DNA of 64,000 nt from Erwinia typographi (GTDB lineage: Bacteria > Pseudomonadota > Gammaproteobacteria > Enterobacterales > Enterobacteriaceae): assembly GCF_000773975.1 (NCBI RefSeq), contig NZ_JRUQ01000062.1:186001-250000 (forward strand), in the 5' to 3' direction. A program made the translations under genes and the position numbers. The notes under the pieces were generated by a model that was not told the DNA's origin, did not search any database, and saw only the letters and a list, made by a program, of their open reading frames with translations. Position 1 is the first letter of the stretch, and each line of letters opens with the position of its first letter. Shown piece after piece: positions 9,066 to 18,228 of this stretch.

Positions 9066-10373
9066 TTAGCTGAAGGTATTGGCGCGGTCGGCAAGGTTAC
9101 TGCGCCTGAGATCGCGTTGCAGATAGAGGCCCACCAGCAGACCAATGGCGGACAGCGCCAGCACATACCAGGCCGGAGCCAGCGGCGTGACGGCCATAAT
9201 CAGCGTAACGAAGATCGGGGTTAAGCCGCCGAAAATGGCGTAGGCGACGTTATAGGAAAAGGCGATCCCGGTAAAACGCACCCTGGCGGGGAACGCCCTC
9301 ACCATGACGTAAGGCACCGCGCCGACCACGCCCACGCTGAATCCTACCAGCGCATAGCAAGGGAACAGCATCTCCGGGTGTTCACCTACCGTCCGGTAAA
9401 ACAGCCAGCTGCACGCGGCCAGCAGCAGGCTGCCCACGATAAAAGTCTTGCTGCCGCCGAAGCGATCGGCGGCAAAGCCAGCGCAGATGCAGCCAACCAG
9501 CAGCATTACCGTCGCCAGGCTGTTAGCCTGAAGCGCCTGAGCGGTGGCTATGCCAAACTGCTTTTGCAGCAGCGTCGGCGTCATCAGGATCACTACCACG
9601 ATGCCGGCAGAAAGCAGCCAGGTCAGCAGCATACTGACGGCAATCTCTTTCTTGTGGCTTAGCACCACCGTTTTCAGCGGCAGCTCCGCAGCCAGCGCCT
9701 TTCGCGCCTGAAGCTCAACGAAGATCGGCGTTTCTTGCAGCCAGCGGCGTAAATACAGCGCGATAAAGCCAAACACGCCGCCCAGCAGGAAAGGAATTCT
9801 CCAGGCGCCAGCGACGATGCCCTGAGGCCCAAATGCGGTATTAATCAGGGTGGCAACTACCGATCCCAGCAGAATGCCAGCGGTCAGCCCGGCGGTTAGC
9901 GTGCCGCAGGCAAACCCGATACGCTTTTCCGGAACGTGTTCAGCGACGAAAACCCATGCCCCCGGCACTTCCCCACCAATCGCCGCGCCCTGTAGCACGC
10001 GCAGCAGCAGCAACAGAATCGGGGCAGCGATGCCCAGCGTGGCGTAGGTGGGCAGCAGGCCCATCGCCAGCGTAGGTAACGCCATCAGTAAAATGCTCAG
10101 GCTGAACATTTTTTTGCGCCCCTGGCTGTCACCGAAGTGCGCCATGATAATGCCGCCCAGCGGGCGAGCCAGGTAGCCAGCGGCAAATATGGCAAAGGTC
10201 TGCACCTGACGCAGCCAGTCAGGAATATCCGGTGGAAAAAACAGGTCGCCAATTACCGCAGCGAAGAAGACGAAGATGATGAAGTCGTAGAACTCCAGCG
10301 CGCCGCCCAGTGCCGCCAGAGAGAGGGTTTTATAATCCTGCCGGTTTAAGCGACGAACGGTATCTTGAGACAT
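9066..10373 (-). CDS. MFS transporter, metabolite:proton symporter type
   Basis: A 435-residue, 12-segment major facilitator of the sugar-porter/ProP-like (MHS) group. Helix 1 has the sequence GGALEFYDFIIF, and the loop after helix 2 has RPLGGIIMAHFGDSQGRKK, the classic MFS motif A. The long central loop typical of this group is present. It is not part of the E. coli satP-mog neighbourhood, so it is an addition at this site. The substrate is unknown; related proteins carry organic acids or compatible solutes. It is transcribed alone, with about 127 bp between its start and the mog stop. Confidence 0.85.
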   Translation of the reverse strand: MSQDTVRRLNRQDYKTLSLAALGGALEFYDFIIFVFFAAVIGDLFFPPDIPDWLRQVQTFAIFAAGYLARPLGGIIMAHFGDSQGRKKMFSLSILLMALPTLAMGLLPTYATLGIAAPILLLLLRVLQGAAIGGEVPGAWVFVAEHVPEKRIGFACGTLTAGLTAGILLGSVVATLINTAFGPQGIVAGAWRIPFLLGGVFGFIALYLRRWLQETPIFVELQARKALAAELPLKTVVLSHKKEIAVSMLLTWLLSAGIVVVILMTPTLLQKQFGIATAQALQANSLATVMLLVGCICAGFAADRFGGSKTFIVGSLLLAACSWLFYRTVGEHPEMLFPCYALVGFSVGVVGAVPYVMVRAFPARVRFTGIAFSYNVAYAIFGGLTPIFVTLIMAVTPLAPAWYVLALSAIGLLVGLYLQRDLRRSNLADRANTFS

Positions 10374-10500
10374 AATGGTTCAGGCACATCCAGAAGTAGA
10401 AGAAAAAAGTATAGCTGCAAGTTGTAAAGCTATGCTTACTATACCGTTCAATTTCCGCTACACCAGCGCGGCTGAATATTATGCCTGAATTACGCCATTT

Positions 10501-11088
10501 TTAGCCTTTTGTTTCGCGTCGGGCGCTTTTGGGGCGAAAAGCTGCTACTACCGCCGCGTTCGTTTCCACGTAAGGCCCTTCCAGCAGTTGGATGCAGTAA
10601 GGGACGCTGGCAAAAATGCCCGGCACTTTTGCCCTTCCCTCCGCATCCTTCAGCCCTTCCAGCGTCTCCCTGATCGATTTCGGCTGGCCGGGAAGATTGA
10701 CGATCAGCGACTGCTTGCGGATCACCCCCACCTGACGGGAGAGGATCGCGGTAGGCACAAAGTTGAGGCTAATCTGCCGCATCTGCTCGCCAAAGCCAGG
10801 CATCTCCCGGTCGGCAACCGCCAGCGTGGCATCCGGCGTCACGTCACGACGGGCCGGGCCGGTTCCGCCGGTGGTCAGCACCAGATGGCAAAACAGTTCG
10901 TCGACCAGCTCGCAAATAGCCTGCTCAATCATCGGCTGCTCGTCAGGCACCAGCCGCTTTTCGATCTCAAAAGGGGTGGCGAGCGCCTCAGTCAGCCAGG
11001 CTTCGAGCGCGGGAAGCCCTTCGTCCTGATAGATACCGTTGGCGGCGCGATCGGAAACCGAGATCAATCCTATACGTAGTGTATTCAT
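10501..11088 (-). CDS. mog: Molybdopterin adenylyltransferase Mog
   Basis: Adenylates molybdopterin before molybdate insertion during molybdenum cofactor synthesis. The 195-residue protein equals the E. coli length and has the MoaB/Mog nucleotide-binding signature VLTTGGTGPARRDVTPD, with a conserved LPGQPKSIRE segment near the end. I chose MNTLRIGLIS (11088) over an upstream in-frame ATG 36 bp away, since it matches the family N-terminus. It lies downstream of talB in the same direction, with a terminator between them. Confidence 0.96.
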   Translation of the reverse strand: MNTLRIGLISVSDRAANGIYQDEGLPALEAWLTEALATPFEIEKRLVPDEQPMIEQAICELVDELFCHLVLTTGGTGPARRDVTPDATLAVADREMPGFGEQMRQISLNFVPTAILSRQVGVIRKQSLIVNLPGQPKSIRETLEGLKDAEGRAKVPGIFASVPYCIQLLEGPYVETNAAVVAAFRPKSARRETKG

Positions 11089-11190
11089 CGTGTCGTCACT
11101 TCTGTTACGGCCGTGATAATCCACGGGCGCAAGTTATGCAAGGGGATAGCGAGAAGGATAAACGATTACAAAGCGGGATGTACAGCGAGG

Positions 11191-11219
11191 CAAAACGGTG
11201 GCCGGACTGGCGGCCACCG
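11191..11219 (-). terminator. Terminator after talB
   Basis: On the minus strand CGGTGGCC, an 8-base loop and GGCCACCG are followed by TTTTG, 8 bp past the talB stop. Confidence 0.65.
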
Positions 11220-11227
11220 CCGGAAAC

Positions 11228-12181
11228 TTACAGCAGTTCGGCAATCATTTTATCCAGTTTGCCCTGGTCGATGGCAAAGTTACGAATGCCCTGAGCCAGT
11301 TTGTCGACCGCCATTGGGTCCTGGTTGTGCTGCCACAGGAACTCGGACTCGGTCATCTTCGCCGGACGCGCTTTCACTTCGCCAGTGTAGGACAGCTTGC
11401 GCTCCAGCGTCCCTTCGCTTTCCGCCAGCTCTTTCAGCAGGCCCGGAGAGATAGTCAGACGGTCGCAGCCTGCCAGCTCAATAATTTCGCCAACGTTACG
11501 GAAGCTGGCGCCCATGACCACGGTTTCGTAGCCATGCTGCTTGTAGTATTCGTAGATTTCAGAGACGGAAATCACGCCTGGATCTTCGTTAGCCGCGTAC
11601 TCTTTCTTGTCGGTGTTAGCTTTGTACCAGTCCAGAATACGGCCAACGAACGGTGAAATCAGATACACGCCGGCTTCGGCACAGGCACGCGCCTGAGCGA
11701 AGGAGAACAGCAGCGTCAGGTTACAGTTGATGCCCTCTTTTTCCAACTGTTCGGCGGCGCGAATGCCCTGCCAGGTCGAAGCCAGTTTAATCAGGATACG
11801 GTCATTGCTGATACCGGCATCGTTATAGAGTTTGATCAGCGAGCGGGCTTTGCTGATGCTGCCTTCGGTATCGTAAGAGAGACGAGCGTCGACCTCGGTA
11901 GAGATGCGGCCCGGCACCAGCTTGAGGATTTCCAGACCGATATTGACCGCCAGCTTATCCGCCGCGAAGTTAATCTGCTCTTCTTTCTTGCTGCTCTGAT
12001 CGCGCGCCCAGCTTACCGCTTCGTCAATCAGCTTACGATATTCAGGGATCTGCGCGGCGCTCAGGATCAGGGAAGGGTTGGTGGTCGCATCTTGCGGCTT
12101 GTACAGCTTCATCGCTGCAATGTCGCCGGTATCGGCAACAACGGTCGTCAGTTGACGCAGGGAAGTCAGTTTGTCCGTCAT
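11228..12181 (-). CDS. talB: Transaldolase B
   Basis: Non-oxidative pentose phosphate enzyme that moves a dihydroxyacetone unit from sedoheptulose 7-phosphate to glyceraldehyde 3-phosphate. The 317-residue protein is the E. coli TalB length. The Schiff-base lysine lies in [12 protein letters not shown] (Lys132), and the N-terminal ATTNPSLIL motif is present. The start at [10 protein letters not shown] was chosen over upstream in-frame codons by comparison with TalB. In E. coli talB also sits next to mog. Confidence 0.97.
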   Translation of the reverse strand: MTDKLTSLRQLTTVVADTGDIAAMKLYKPQDATTNPSLILSAAQIPEYRKLIDEAVSWARDQSSKKEEQINFAADKLAVNIGLEILKLVPGRISTEVDARLSYDTEGSISKARSLIKLYNDAGISNDRILIKLASTWQGIRAAEQLEKEGINCNLTLLFSFAQARACAEAGVYLISPFVGRILDWYKANTDKKEYAANEDPGVISVSEIYEYYKQHGYETVVMGASFRNVGEIIELAGCDRLTISPGLLKELAESEGTLERKLSYTGEVKARPAKMTESEFLWQHNQDPMAVDKLAQGIRNFAIDQGKLDKMIAELL

Positions 12182-12426
12182 GGGTGTCATTCTCGTCAGA
12201 GTAGAGTTATCGGGTTCTTGAAAATGTCTGACACGGATAATATCACGCGACACCTGCCATGCAAGGTAAGGTTTCCAACAGGCCACGCAGAGCTAAATTC
12301 CCCTGCAAAGCGCCGGGAATCAGCCCCGACGATGGCAGTGATTGCTGCGGTTGCCGCATTTTATTTGCTAGAGTAGAGGCAGAAAAACTTTTGCCCTCTG
12401 CGGCGTATTGATACAAGGACTCAGGC

Positions 12427-13203
12427 ATGTTGATGGTTATCTCTCCGGCCAAAACGCTGGATTTCGAAAGCCCGCTGGCAACCCAACGCTTCACTCAGCC
12501 TGCGCTGCTGGACGATTCCCAAAAGCTGATTGAGGTCGCTCGCCGACTCACGCCCGCGCAAATCGGCTCGCTGATGCACATCAGCGACAAGCTTGCCGGA
12601 CTCAACGCGGATCGCTTCCATCACTGGCAGCCGCCCTTTACCCTGGACAATGCTCGCCAGGCGATTCTGGCGTTTAAAGGGGATGTCTATACCGGTTTAC
12701 AGGCCGAGACCTTCAAAGAGAAAGATTTTGATTTTGCCCAGCAGCATCTGCGGATGCTCTCCGGCCTGTACGGGCTGCTGCGCCCGCTGGATCTGATGCA
12801 GCCCTATCGTCTGGAGATGGGCATCAGGCTGGAAAACCCGGCGGGGAAAGATCTCTACACCTTCTGGGGCGACAGGCTGACCGACGCGCTGAATGCGGCA
12901 CTGGCCGAACAGGGCGATGACGTCCTGCTGAATCTGGCCTCCGATGAATACTTTAAAGCGGTGAAGCCGAAAAAGCTGAATGGCCGCATTATTAAGCCGG
13001 TATTTCTGGACGAGAAAAACGGCAAGTTTAAGGTGATCAGTTTCTACGCGAAAAAAGCGCGTGGCCTGATGAGTCGCTATGTCATTCAGCACCGCTTGAG
13101 CAAACCAGCCCAGCTGAAAAAATTCGATCTCGACGGCTATTTTTATGTGGCTGAAGAGAGCAGCGATGCCGAACTGGTGTTTAAACGCCGCGAGAATGCA
13201 TAA
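12427..13203 (+). CDS. yaaA: Peroxide stress protein YaaA
   Basis: A 258-residue DUF328/UPF0246 protein starting [13 protein letters not shown]. It carries the conserved block [22 protein letters not shown] and a late basic segment around [14 protein letters not shown]. In E. coli YaaA is induced by OxyR and limits intracellular iron and DNA damage during peroxide stress. The ATG follows AAGGACTCAGGC. In E. coli yaaA sits between talB and the thr operon; here the two inserted chaperone/effector genes lie between yaaA and thrC. Confidence 0.95.
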   Translation: MLMVISPAKTLDFESPLATQRFTQPALLDDSQKLIEVARRLTPAQIGSLMHISDKLAGLNADRFHHWQPPFTLDNARQAILAFKGDVYTGLQAETFKEKDFDFAQQHLRMLSGLYGLLRPLDLMQPYRLEMGIRLENPAGKDLYTFWGDRLTDALNAALAEQGDDVLLNLASDEYFKAVKPKKLNGRIIKPVFLDEKNGKFKVISFYAKKARGLMSRYVIQHRLSKPAQLKKFDLDGYFYVAEESSDAELVFKRRENA

Positions 13204-13222
13204 CTTTTCCTGATAGATAACC

Positions 13223-13245
13223 CGGTCCGCAGTCGCTGCGGGCCG
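13223..13245 (+). terminator. Candidate terminator after yaaA
   Basis: CGGTCCGCAG-TCG-CTGCGGGCCG forms a 10-bp stem with one G-T pair. The tail is T/C-rich rather than a clean T-run. Confidence 0.5.
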
Positions 13246-13304
13246 CTTTCACCTCCCTTTTTCACTCCCAACCATAGCATTTAATTATAAGCACCCTCAC
13301 TGGC

Positions 13305-13332
13305 AGAACCCCGGGAATAGCTGGCCCACTCA
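13305..13332 (+). promoter_or_regulatory. Candidate hrp box (HrpL-dependent promoter)
   Basis: AGAACC at 13305-13310, 15 bases, then CCACTCA at 13326-13332. This fits the hrp box GGAACC-N15/16-CCACNNA, with one mismatch in the first half. It ends 28 bp before the ATG of the chaperone-like gene, the right distance for an ECF-sigma promoter. HrpL is the ECF sigma factor that controls Hrp type III secretion genes in Erwinia, Pantoea and Pseudomonas. Its gene is not in this window. Confidence 0.7.
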
Positions 13333-13360
13333 AGACTTAATCAGTCACGAGGGGGAAGGT

Positions 13361-14362
13361 ATGGATCAGGATGCGTTGCGTAAAGCCATCAGCGATCGGG
13401 TCTGGCAGACCAGTCACCAGCAGGAAGAGAGCGGCGAAAGGCTGGAAAATCCGCTTCCTTCATCGGCACAGGCGTGGCTCCGCGCCGCAGCGGAACAATT
13501 TGGTGCTGATAGCGCTGAGCAGCAGCAGTTTGCCTCTGGCGGCCCGCTCAGGCTGGAGGCGCTCCACGTCATTCTGATTTGTCAGAGCGAAGAGCCGGTG
13601 CCGCTGTGGCTGGCCGTTGGCTGGCTGGCCGCCCCTGAAGCGCTACATCCGGATGTCTGGCAGGAGGCGCTGCTGCGCGCCAATGATGTGGCGATGGCCC
13701 AGAGCGGAATCGGCCTGTCTCTTGAAGAGAATGGCAATGCGCTGCTGACAAAGCGCCTGCCGCCGGATAGCTATGGAGATGCGGACGAACTGGCAAGCGT
13801 CATAAATGACTTCAACTCGCTGAGTTCGAGCCTGATCGATTTGCTGCTGTCGCTCGGCCAGCAGCAGGCTGTAGAGGCGGAGAACAGCCCCCCTTTACCC
13901 GGCTGGATTGCTGGCTGGCAGCAGCAGATGGCAGAGCGTGTTGATACGCTGGCCCGCCAGGCAATCGCAACCGAGTGGCATTACCCCCTGCTGCGCGAAG
14001 CGTTTTCACATCTGGAACTCTCCGACAGCAATAGCAATTACCTGCTGGAGGGCTGTTTCTGCACGCTGCGCTTCCCCGAAAGGCTCATCTCCGTGCTGGC
14101 CGATGGCGATTGTCGCCATCTTCTGCTCAGCACGCCGCTGGCTCTTGATCCCTCAGCCGGGCCTCATCAGCGCCAGTATCTGCTTGCCAACCGCGAGCTG
14201 AAAGTTTTAACCCAGTGCAGCCTTGCTCTTTGCGGCGAAAACATCTGTCTGGTCAGCCGCTGGGATTCGCTGGGGCTGGACGGCGAAGATTTCGCCAGTT
14301 GGCTGGCCGATTTCATGACGCTTAGCGTCGCTTTCGATCGCCGCGAACAAACCGCGGCCTGA
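13361..14362 (+). CDS. Putative type III secretion chaperone with two CesT-like domains
   Basis: A 333-residue soluble, Leu- and Glu-rich protein without signal peptide or membrane segment. Two regions have the layout of the CesT/Tir-chaperone fold. Residues about 98-162 contain LLRANDVAMAQSGIGLSLEE, a KRLPPD strand, then an alpha helix with VINDFNSLSSSLIDLL. Residues about 270-325 repeat this as LLANRELKVLTQCSLALC, VSRWD, then LADFMTLSVAF. Ordinary class I chaperones have one such domain in about 130-170 residues, so a tandem arrangement would be unusual. The ATG follows GAGGGGGAAGGT, and the next gene starts 16 bp after its stop. The chaperone call is inferred from fold pattern, neighbour and hrp box; no close named homologue is recognised. 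Confidence 0.6.
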   Translation: MDQDALRKAISDRVWQTSHQQEESGERLENPLPSSAQAWLRAAAEQFGADSAEQQQFASGGPLRLEALHVILICQSEEPVPLWLAVGWLAAPEALHPDVWQEALLRANDVAMAQSGIGLSLEENGNALLTKRLPPDSYGDADELASVINDFNSLSSSLIDLLLSLGQQQAVEAENSPPLPGWIAGWQQQMAERVDTLARQAIATEWHYPLLREAFSHLELSDSNSNYLLEGCFCTLRFPERLISVLADGDCRHLLLSTPLALDPSAGPHQRQYLLANRELKVLTQCSLALCGENICLVSRWDSLGLDGEDFASWLADFMTLSVAFDRREQTAA

Positions 14363-14378
14363 ACAGAGAGGTAACGCT

Positions 14379-15977
14379 ATGAGTAACCCTATTCAGCATC
14401 CCGCCGTAAATATCCCGATGGTCGCGCCCGGCGTGCGCGGCGATGAGGAGAGCGGTCCACTGCCCGATAATGGCCCAGGACGAGCGACCAGGGCCGCCGC
14501 CAGCGCGGGGCAATTTTTATCAGGCCTGAAGGAAGGCGCGGGGTCGCTGGTCAACAAAGGATCGACCGCCGCCTGGAATGGAATGAAAACCGGTGGCAAT
14601 GCCGCGTGGGATAAGGCAAAAACAGCAGGCAATACCACCTGGGGCGGGATGAAAACCGGCGGCAGCATGGCCTGGAACGGCGGCAAAACCGTCGGGAATG
14701 CTGGCTGGAAAGGGGCCAAAATTGCCGGTAAGGCGGGCTGGGCAGAAACTAAAGCATCGGCCGTAAGTCTGGGCAAATTCACCCTGACTCCGTTACAGAA
14801 TAAAGCCTGGGGCGCGCTTGGCGGCCATGCCCTGCAACAAATGGTCACCTGCGGCCTGCCAACGATGATGCGGGAAGAAGCGTTTATTGAAGCCTACAAC
14901 GCGATGCTACCGCATCTGGTCGAGAAGCACCCTGCCGTCGCTGTCGGTTTGCAGGTTGCCGTTTCGCTGGCCAACGTCGCGGCGCAGCACCACCTGCGGG
15001 AACCCAGGCTGGAAAGAGACCCGGATAACAACCAGGTGGCCGTCAGGGGCCAGTTTGGCCTCAGCCCAGGCCAGGCGGATGTGATGCGCCGGGATCACCC
15101 AAATGAGTGGGCGCGCCTTACGGAGCAGAATAGCACCGACTCAAAACGCGTGACCGGGCAACAGGTCGCCGCCGAGCTGCTGAACATCGGCATGTCGGTA
15201 GCGGGCGTGCTGACCAAAAACCCCGGCCTGACCGCCCGCGTGCTCAGCACCCAGCTACGTAACGTTATCTACGCCGGTACTCGCGAATCCCTCCAGGCCA
15301 CGGGCAGCATGGTGGCCTCGCGCGATGGCAAACCCAGCCACGGCGTCAACGATGACAATATGGGCACTAACGGCGCCTGGTACACCCTGAATACGCTGGC
15401 GATGGGAATGTTGCAGGATGGGTTGATTCAGAAAGCGCTGCCAAAAGGCTATAGCGTGTCAGGGCCGGAGATCCGCGACGCGTCGGGTCAGCGGCTTAGC
15501 GGTAAAGACCTGCACGAAATGGGCGCTATTGTTTCGGCGCTTCGCGCTGCCTGCAATACGGTTATTGAAACGGGCGATGCTTTCCTCGGCAAGCATTACG
15601 ATGCCAAACAGGTTGGCGATTCGCAGAAATTTTCCCCTTCCCTGCCGATGAAAGATTATGGCCGCCTGCTGGATCACTCGATTGCCCGCCTGAGCTGGAA
15701 TAATTTTGCTAACGGCAGCACGCTGGCCGCCCAGCAAATTATGGGCGCGATCACTAAAGGCAATATGTCGCCGGTACTTTCAAGCCTGTTCAACAACGCC
15801 GGGACGGCTGCCGCGTTTGGCCTGACCTACAAGATGGTCAATCAGATCTATCAGGCGCACAGCAAAGTCCGCGGCGCCGTCGCGGCGGCGGCATCTGCAC
15901 CCGCCCAGCAGCCAGCCAATAACCCGCCAGTTGGCGGCCGACAGGCCATCGCGGCTGGAGATGACGGGAACGTATAA
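14379..15977 (+). CDS. Putative Hrp type III effector with 11-residue repeats
   Basis: A 532-residue protein downstream of the chaperone-like gene. Its N-terminus (MSNPIQHPAVNIPMVAPGVR) has Pro4 and Ile5 and no acidic residue in the first 21 positions, as Hrp effectors often do. Residues 64-129 hold six 11-residue repeats with Trp at 66, 77, 88, 99, 110 and 121 and Lys at 70, 81, 92, 103, 114 and 125. Such 11-mers suit an extended amphipathic helix that could lie on a membrane. The rest (about 140-500) is predicted mostly helical with no recognised enzyme motif, and the end is a flexible Ala/Pro/Gly tail. I do not recognise the family. Alternatives are a helper protein or a Hrp-regulated non-secreted protein. 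Confidence 0.6.
   Translation: MSNPIQHPAVNIPMVAPGVRGDEESGPLPDNGPGRATRAAASAGQFLSGLKEGAGSLVNKGSTAAWNGMKTGGNAAWDKAKTAGNTTWGGMKTGGSMAWNGGKTVGNAGWKGAKIAGKAGWAETKASAVSLGKFTLTPLQNKAWGALGGHALQQMVTCGLPTMMREEAFIEAYNAMLPHLVEKHPAVAVGLQVAVSLANVAAQHHLREPRLERDPDNNQVAVRGQFGLSPGQADVMRRDHPNEWARLTEQNSTDSKRVTGQQVAAELLNIGMSVAGVLTKNPGLTARVLSTQLRNVIYAGTRESLQATGSMVASRDGKPSHGVNDDNMGTNGAWYTLNTLAMGMLQDGLIQKALPKGYSVSGPEIRDASGQRLSGKDLHEMGAIVSALRAACNTVIETGDAFLGKHYDAKQVGDSQKFSPSLPMKDYGRLLDHSIARLSWNNFANGSTLAAQQIMGAITKGNMSPVLSSLFNNAGTAAAFGLTYKMVNQIYQAHSKVRGAVAAAASAPAQQPANNPPVGGRQAIAAGDDGNV
14568..14765 (+). repeat. Six in-frame 33-bp repeats encoding 11-residue units
   Basis: Six consecutive 33-bp units encode xxWxxxKxxGx-type 11-mers, for example AAWNGMKTGGN, AAWDKAKTAGN and TTWGGMKTGGS. 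Units diverge toward the end but keep Trp and Lys in register. The Trp codons start at 14574 and recur every 33 bp. Confidence 0.9.
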
Positions 15978-15982
15978 AGAAA

Positions 15983-16000
15983 CGGCCCTGAACAGGGCCG
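15983..16000 (-). terminator. Terminator between effector gene and thr operon
   Basis: CGGCCCTG-AA-CAGGGCCG forms an 8-bp stem. On the minus strand it is followed by TTTCTTT, so it can end the thr operon; on the plus strand it lies just after the effector stop. Confidence 0.7.
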
Positions 16001-16006
16001 CTGAGA

Positions 16007-17293
16007 TTATTTATGTAGCAGGAATGCCCGTAGCTCGGTGAAATCCGCCGCCATTTTGTGCGACAGTAGCGGCAGCTTAGCACGCTCCGCCAGCGCTTCT
16101 GGCACAGGCAGCTTGCGGTCGAGGATCGCTTCCACGCTCTCAATAAATTTAGCTGGATGCGCAGTGCCAAGGAACAGGCCAAACTCCCCTTCCTTCAGCT
16201 GATCGCGCAGCATACGGTAGGCAATCGCCGCGTGGGGTTCGGAAACATAGCCCAGATCCGCCAGCTCGCGCAGGGTTTCCTTAGTGGTTTCATCATCCAC
16301 CGCACCATAGCCAAGATCGGCCAGGCGCCAGGTTTTGCGGCGAAAAATTTCCTCCACGCGCGGCCAGTTATTCGGCTGGCTGACGTCCATGGCATTAGAT
16401 AAGGTCGCCACGGTCGCGTTCGGTTGCCATTCGCCATTCACGAGGAAGCGCGGCACCGTATCGTTGGCATTGGTCGCCGCGATAAAGCGTTTCACCGGCA
16501 GGCCGAGCGACTTCGCCAGCAGTCCAGCGGTCAGATCGCCGAAGTTGCCGCTGGGGACCGAGATAACCAGCTGATTACGCTTCTCCTGCGGCAGTTGGGC
16601 GACCGCCTCGAAGTAGTAGCAAATCTGCGCCAGCAGGCGGCTGATATTGATGGAGTTAGCCGAGTTCAGGCCAATCGCCTTCTTCAGCGGCTCATCGTCA
16701 AACGCCTGCTTAACCAGCGCCTGGCAGGCATCGAAATCGCCGTCGATGGCAATGGTCTGGATGTTGCCACCCAGCGTACAGAACAGTTTTTCCTGTAGCG
16801 GGCTGATTTTTCCCTGAGGGTAGAGGATCACCACCCGGACGTTTTCCATACCGTAAAAGGCATGGGCCACGGCCGCACCGGTATCACCAGAGGTGGCGGT
16901 CAGGATAGTGATTTTTTCATCAGCGCCGCTGACGTAAGAGAGCATCTGCGCCATGAAGCGGCCGCCGAAGTCTTTAAAAGCCAGCGTCGGACCGTGGAAC
17001 AACTCCAGCGCGGCGATATCACCGGTGACTTCTTTGACCGGCGCGGGGAAGCTGAAGGCCGCTTTCAGGCGCTCGTGCAGCTGGCGAGGCGCGATCTCAT
17101 CGCCAACAAAGGCCGAAAGAATTTTGCTACTGCGGGTAACGAAATCCATTTCCAGCATCTCGTCGATATCGGTCAGTTCAAACTCCGGCAGCTCCAGCGG
17201 AAAAAACAGGCCCTGCTGTTTGCCCAGACCTTGTTTGACGGCCTGTGAGAAGCTTACCTGCTCGTTATGATCCTTTAGGTTGTACAGTTTCAT
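16007..17293 (-). CDS. thrC: Threonine synthase
   Basis: PLP enzyme that converts O-phosphohomoserine to threonine, the last step of the pathway. It has 428 residues, the same as E. coli ThrC. The PLP lysine is in PTLAFKDFGGR (Lys107), and the phosphate-binding SGNFGDLTAGLLAK motif is present. It is the last gene of thrLABC, 3 bp after thrB, and the operon terminator follows. Confidence 0.98.
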   Translation of the reverse strand: MKLYNLKDHNEQVSFSQAVKQGLGKQQGLFFPLELPEFELTDIDEMLEMDFVTRSSKILSAFVGDEIAPRQLHERLKAAFSFPAPVKEVTGDIAALELFHGPTLAFKDFGGRFMAQMLSYVSGADEKITILTATSGDTGAAVAHAFYGMENVRVVILYPQGKISPLQEKLFCTLGGNIQTIAIDGDFDACQALVKQAFDDEPLKKAIGLNSANSINISRLLAQICYYFEAVAQLPQEKRNQLVISVPSGNFGDLTAGLLAKSLGLPVKRFIAATNANDTVPRFLVNGEWQPNATVATLSNAMDVSQPNNWPRVEEIFRRKTWRLADLGYGAVDDETTKETLRELADLGYVSEPHAAIAYRMLRDQLKEGEFGLFLGTAHPAKFIESVEAILDRKLPVPEALAERAKLPLLSHKMAADFTELRAFLLHK

Positions 17294-17296
17294 GCG

Positions 17297-18226
17297 TTAT
17301 CCCAGTTTACGTGCGCCTGCCGTGTCTACACGACAGATATGAACGAAGCCTTCATCATTTTGCAGATAGTGCTGGCTGAGCCACTCAGCCATACGCTGCG
17401 CCGTGTCCATCTGGTTACAGACGGCAAACAGCGTCGGGCCAGAGCCTGAAATGCCGCAGGCCAGCGCGCCAATATCCTGCGCGGCCTGACGGGCTTCAGC
17501 AAACCCCGGTAAAAGTTTGGTGCGGTAAGGCTCGGCGATCACATCGCGCATCAGCTTCGCCGCCAGCTCCGGCTGCTGCGTGTGGCAGGCATGAATAAAC
17601 CCACCCAAATAGCGGCCGTGCTTAATAATATCTTCTTTCCGGTACTGCGCTGGCAGAATCGCCCGCGCTTCGGCAGTGGAAACCTTAATGCCGGGATAGG
17701 CCATTACCCACAGCCAGTCATTAAAGCCTGGCACCGACTGGCTGATAATCCCATTTTCTTCCAGCATCAGCTGAATGCCACCCAGGAAACAGGGCGCCAC
17801 GTTATCGTAGTGCACGCTGCCGGAAATACGCCCTTCCAGTTCGCCCATCAGCGCCAGCAGCTCGGTGTCGCTCAGCGGCTTACCGCAGTGCTCGTTCATC
17901 GCCATCAGGCCAGCTACGACCGAACAGGCGCTGGACCCCAGACCTGAACCAATCGGCATGTTCTTTTCCAGCGTCATCGCCACCGGCACGCGCCTGCCGA
18001 TCGCTTCACAGAAGCGATCCCAGCATTGCCAGACGATGTTTTCCTCGGCTTTGGCGGGCAGCTTGCTGACAAAACGGCCCTCGTTGCGCAGGCTGAACTC
18101 GCTGGCCGCTTCCACGGTGACGCAATCCCCCAGCAGCGAGCCGTCAACAGGCGAAACGGCCGCGCCCAACACATCAAAGCCCACGCTGACGTTGCCGATT
18201 GAGGCAGGGGCATAAATCTTAACCAT
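17297..18226 (-). CDS. thrB: Homoserine kinase
   Basis: GHMP-family kinase that phosphorylates homoserine to O-phosphohomoserine. The 309-residue protein carries the ATP-binding [16 protein letters not shown] motif and the C-terminal [12 protein letters not shown] loop. The start at [11 protein letters not shown] was chosen over an in-frame codon 21 bp upstream because it matches ThrB and follows GGGAG. It begins 2 bp after the thrA stop, so translation is probably coupled. Confidence 0.98.
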   Translation of the reverse strand: MVKIYAPASIGNVSVGFDVLGAAVSPVDGSLLGDCVTVEAASEFSLRNEGRFVSKLPAKAEENIVWQCWDRFCEAIGRRVPVAMTLEKNMPIGSGLGSSACSVVAGLMAMNEHCGKPLSDTELLALMGELEGRISGSVHYDNVAPCFLGGIQLMLEENGIISQSVPGFNDWLWVMAYPGIKVSTAEARAILPAQYRKEDIIKHGRYLGGFIHACHTQQPELAAKLMRDVIAEPYRTKLLPGFAEARQAAQDIGALACGISGSGPTLFAVCNQMDTAQRMAEWLSQHYLQNDEGFVHICRVDTAGARKLG

Positions 18227-18228
18227 TG

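Noticed and set aside
13361..15977. Reading the chaperone/effector-like pair as a toxin-immunity or toxin-antitoxin pair
   Set aside because: The first protein is far too large for an antitoxin or typical immunity protein and has CesT-like layout, the second has no toxin domain at its C-terminus, and the hrp box fits type III secretion better.
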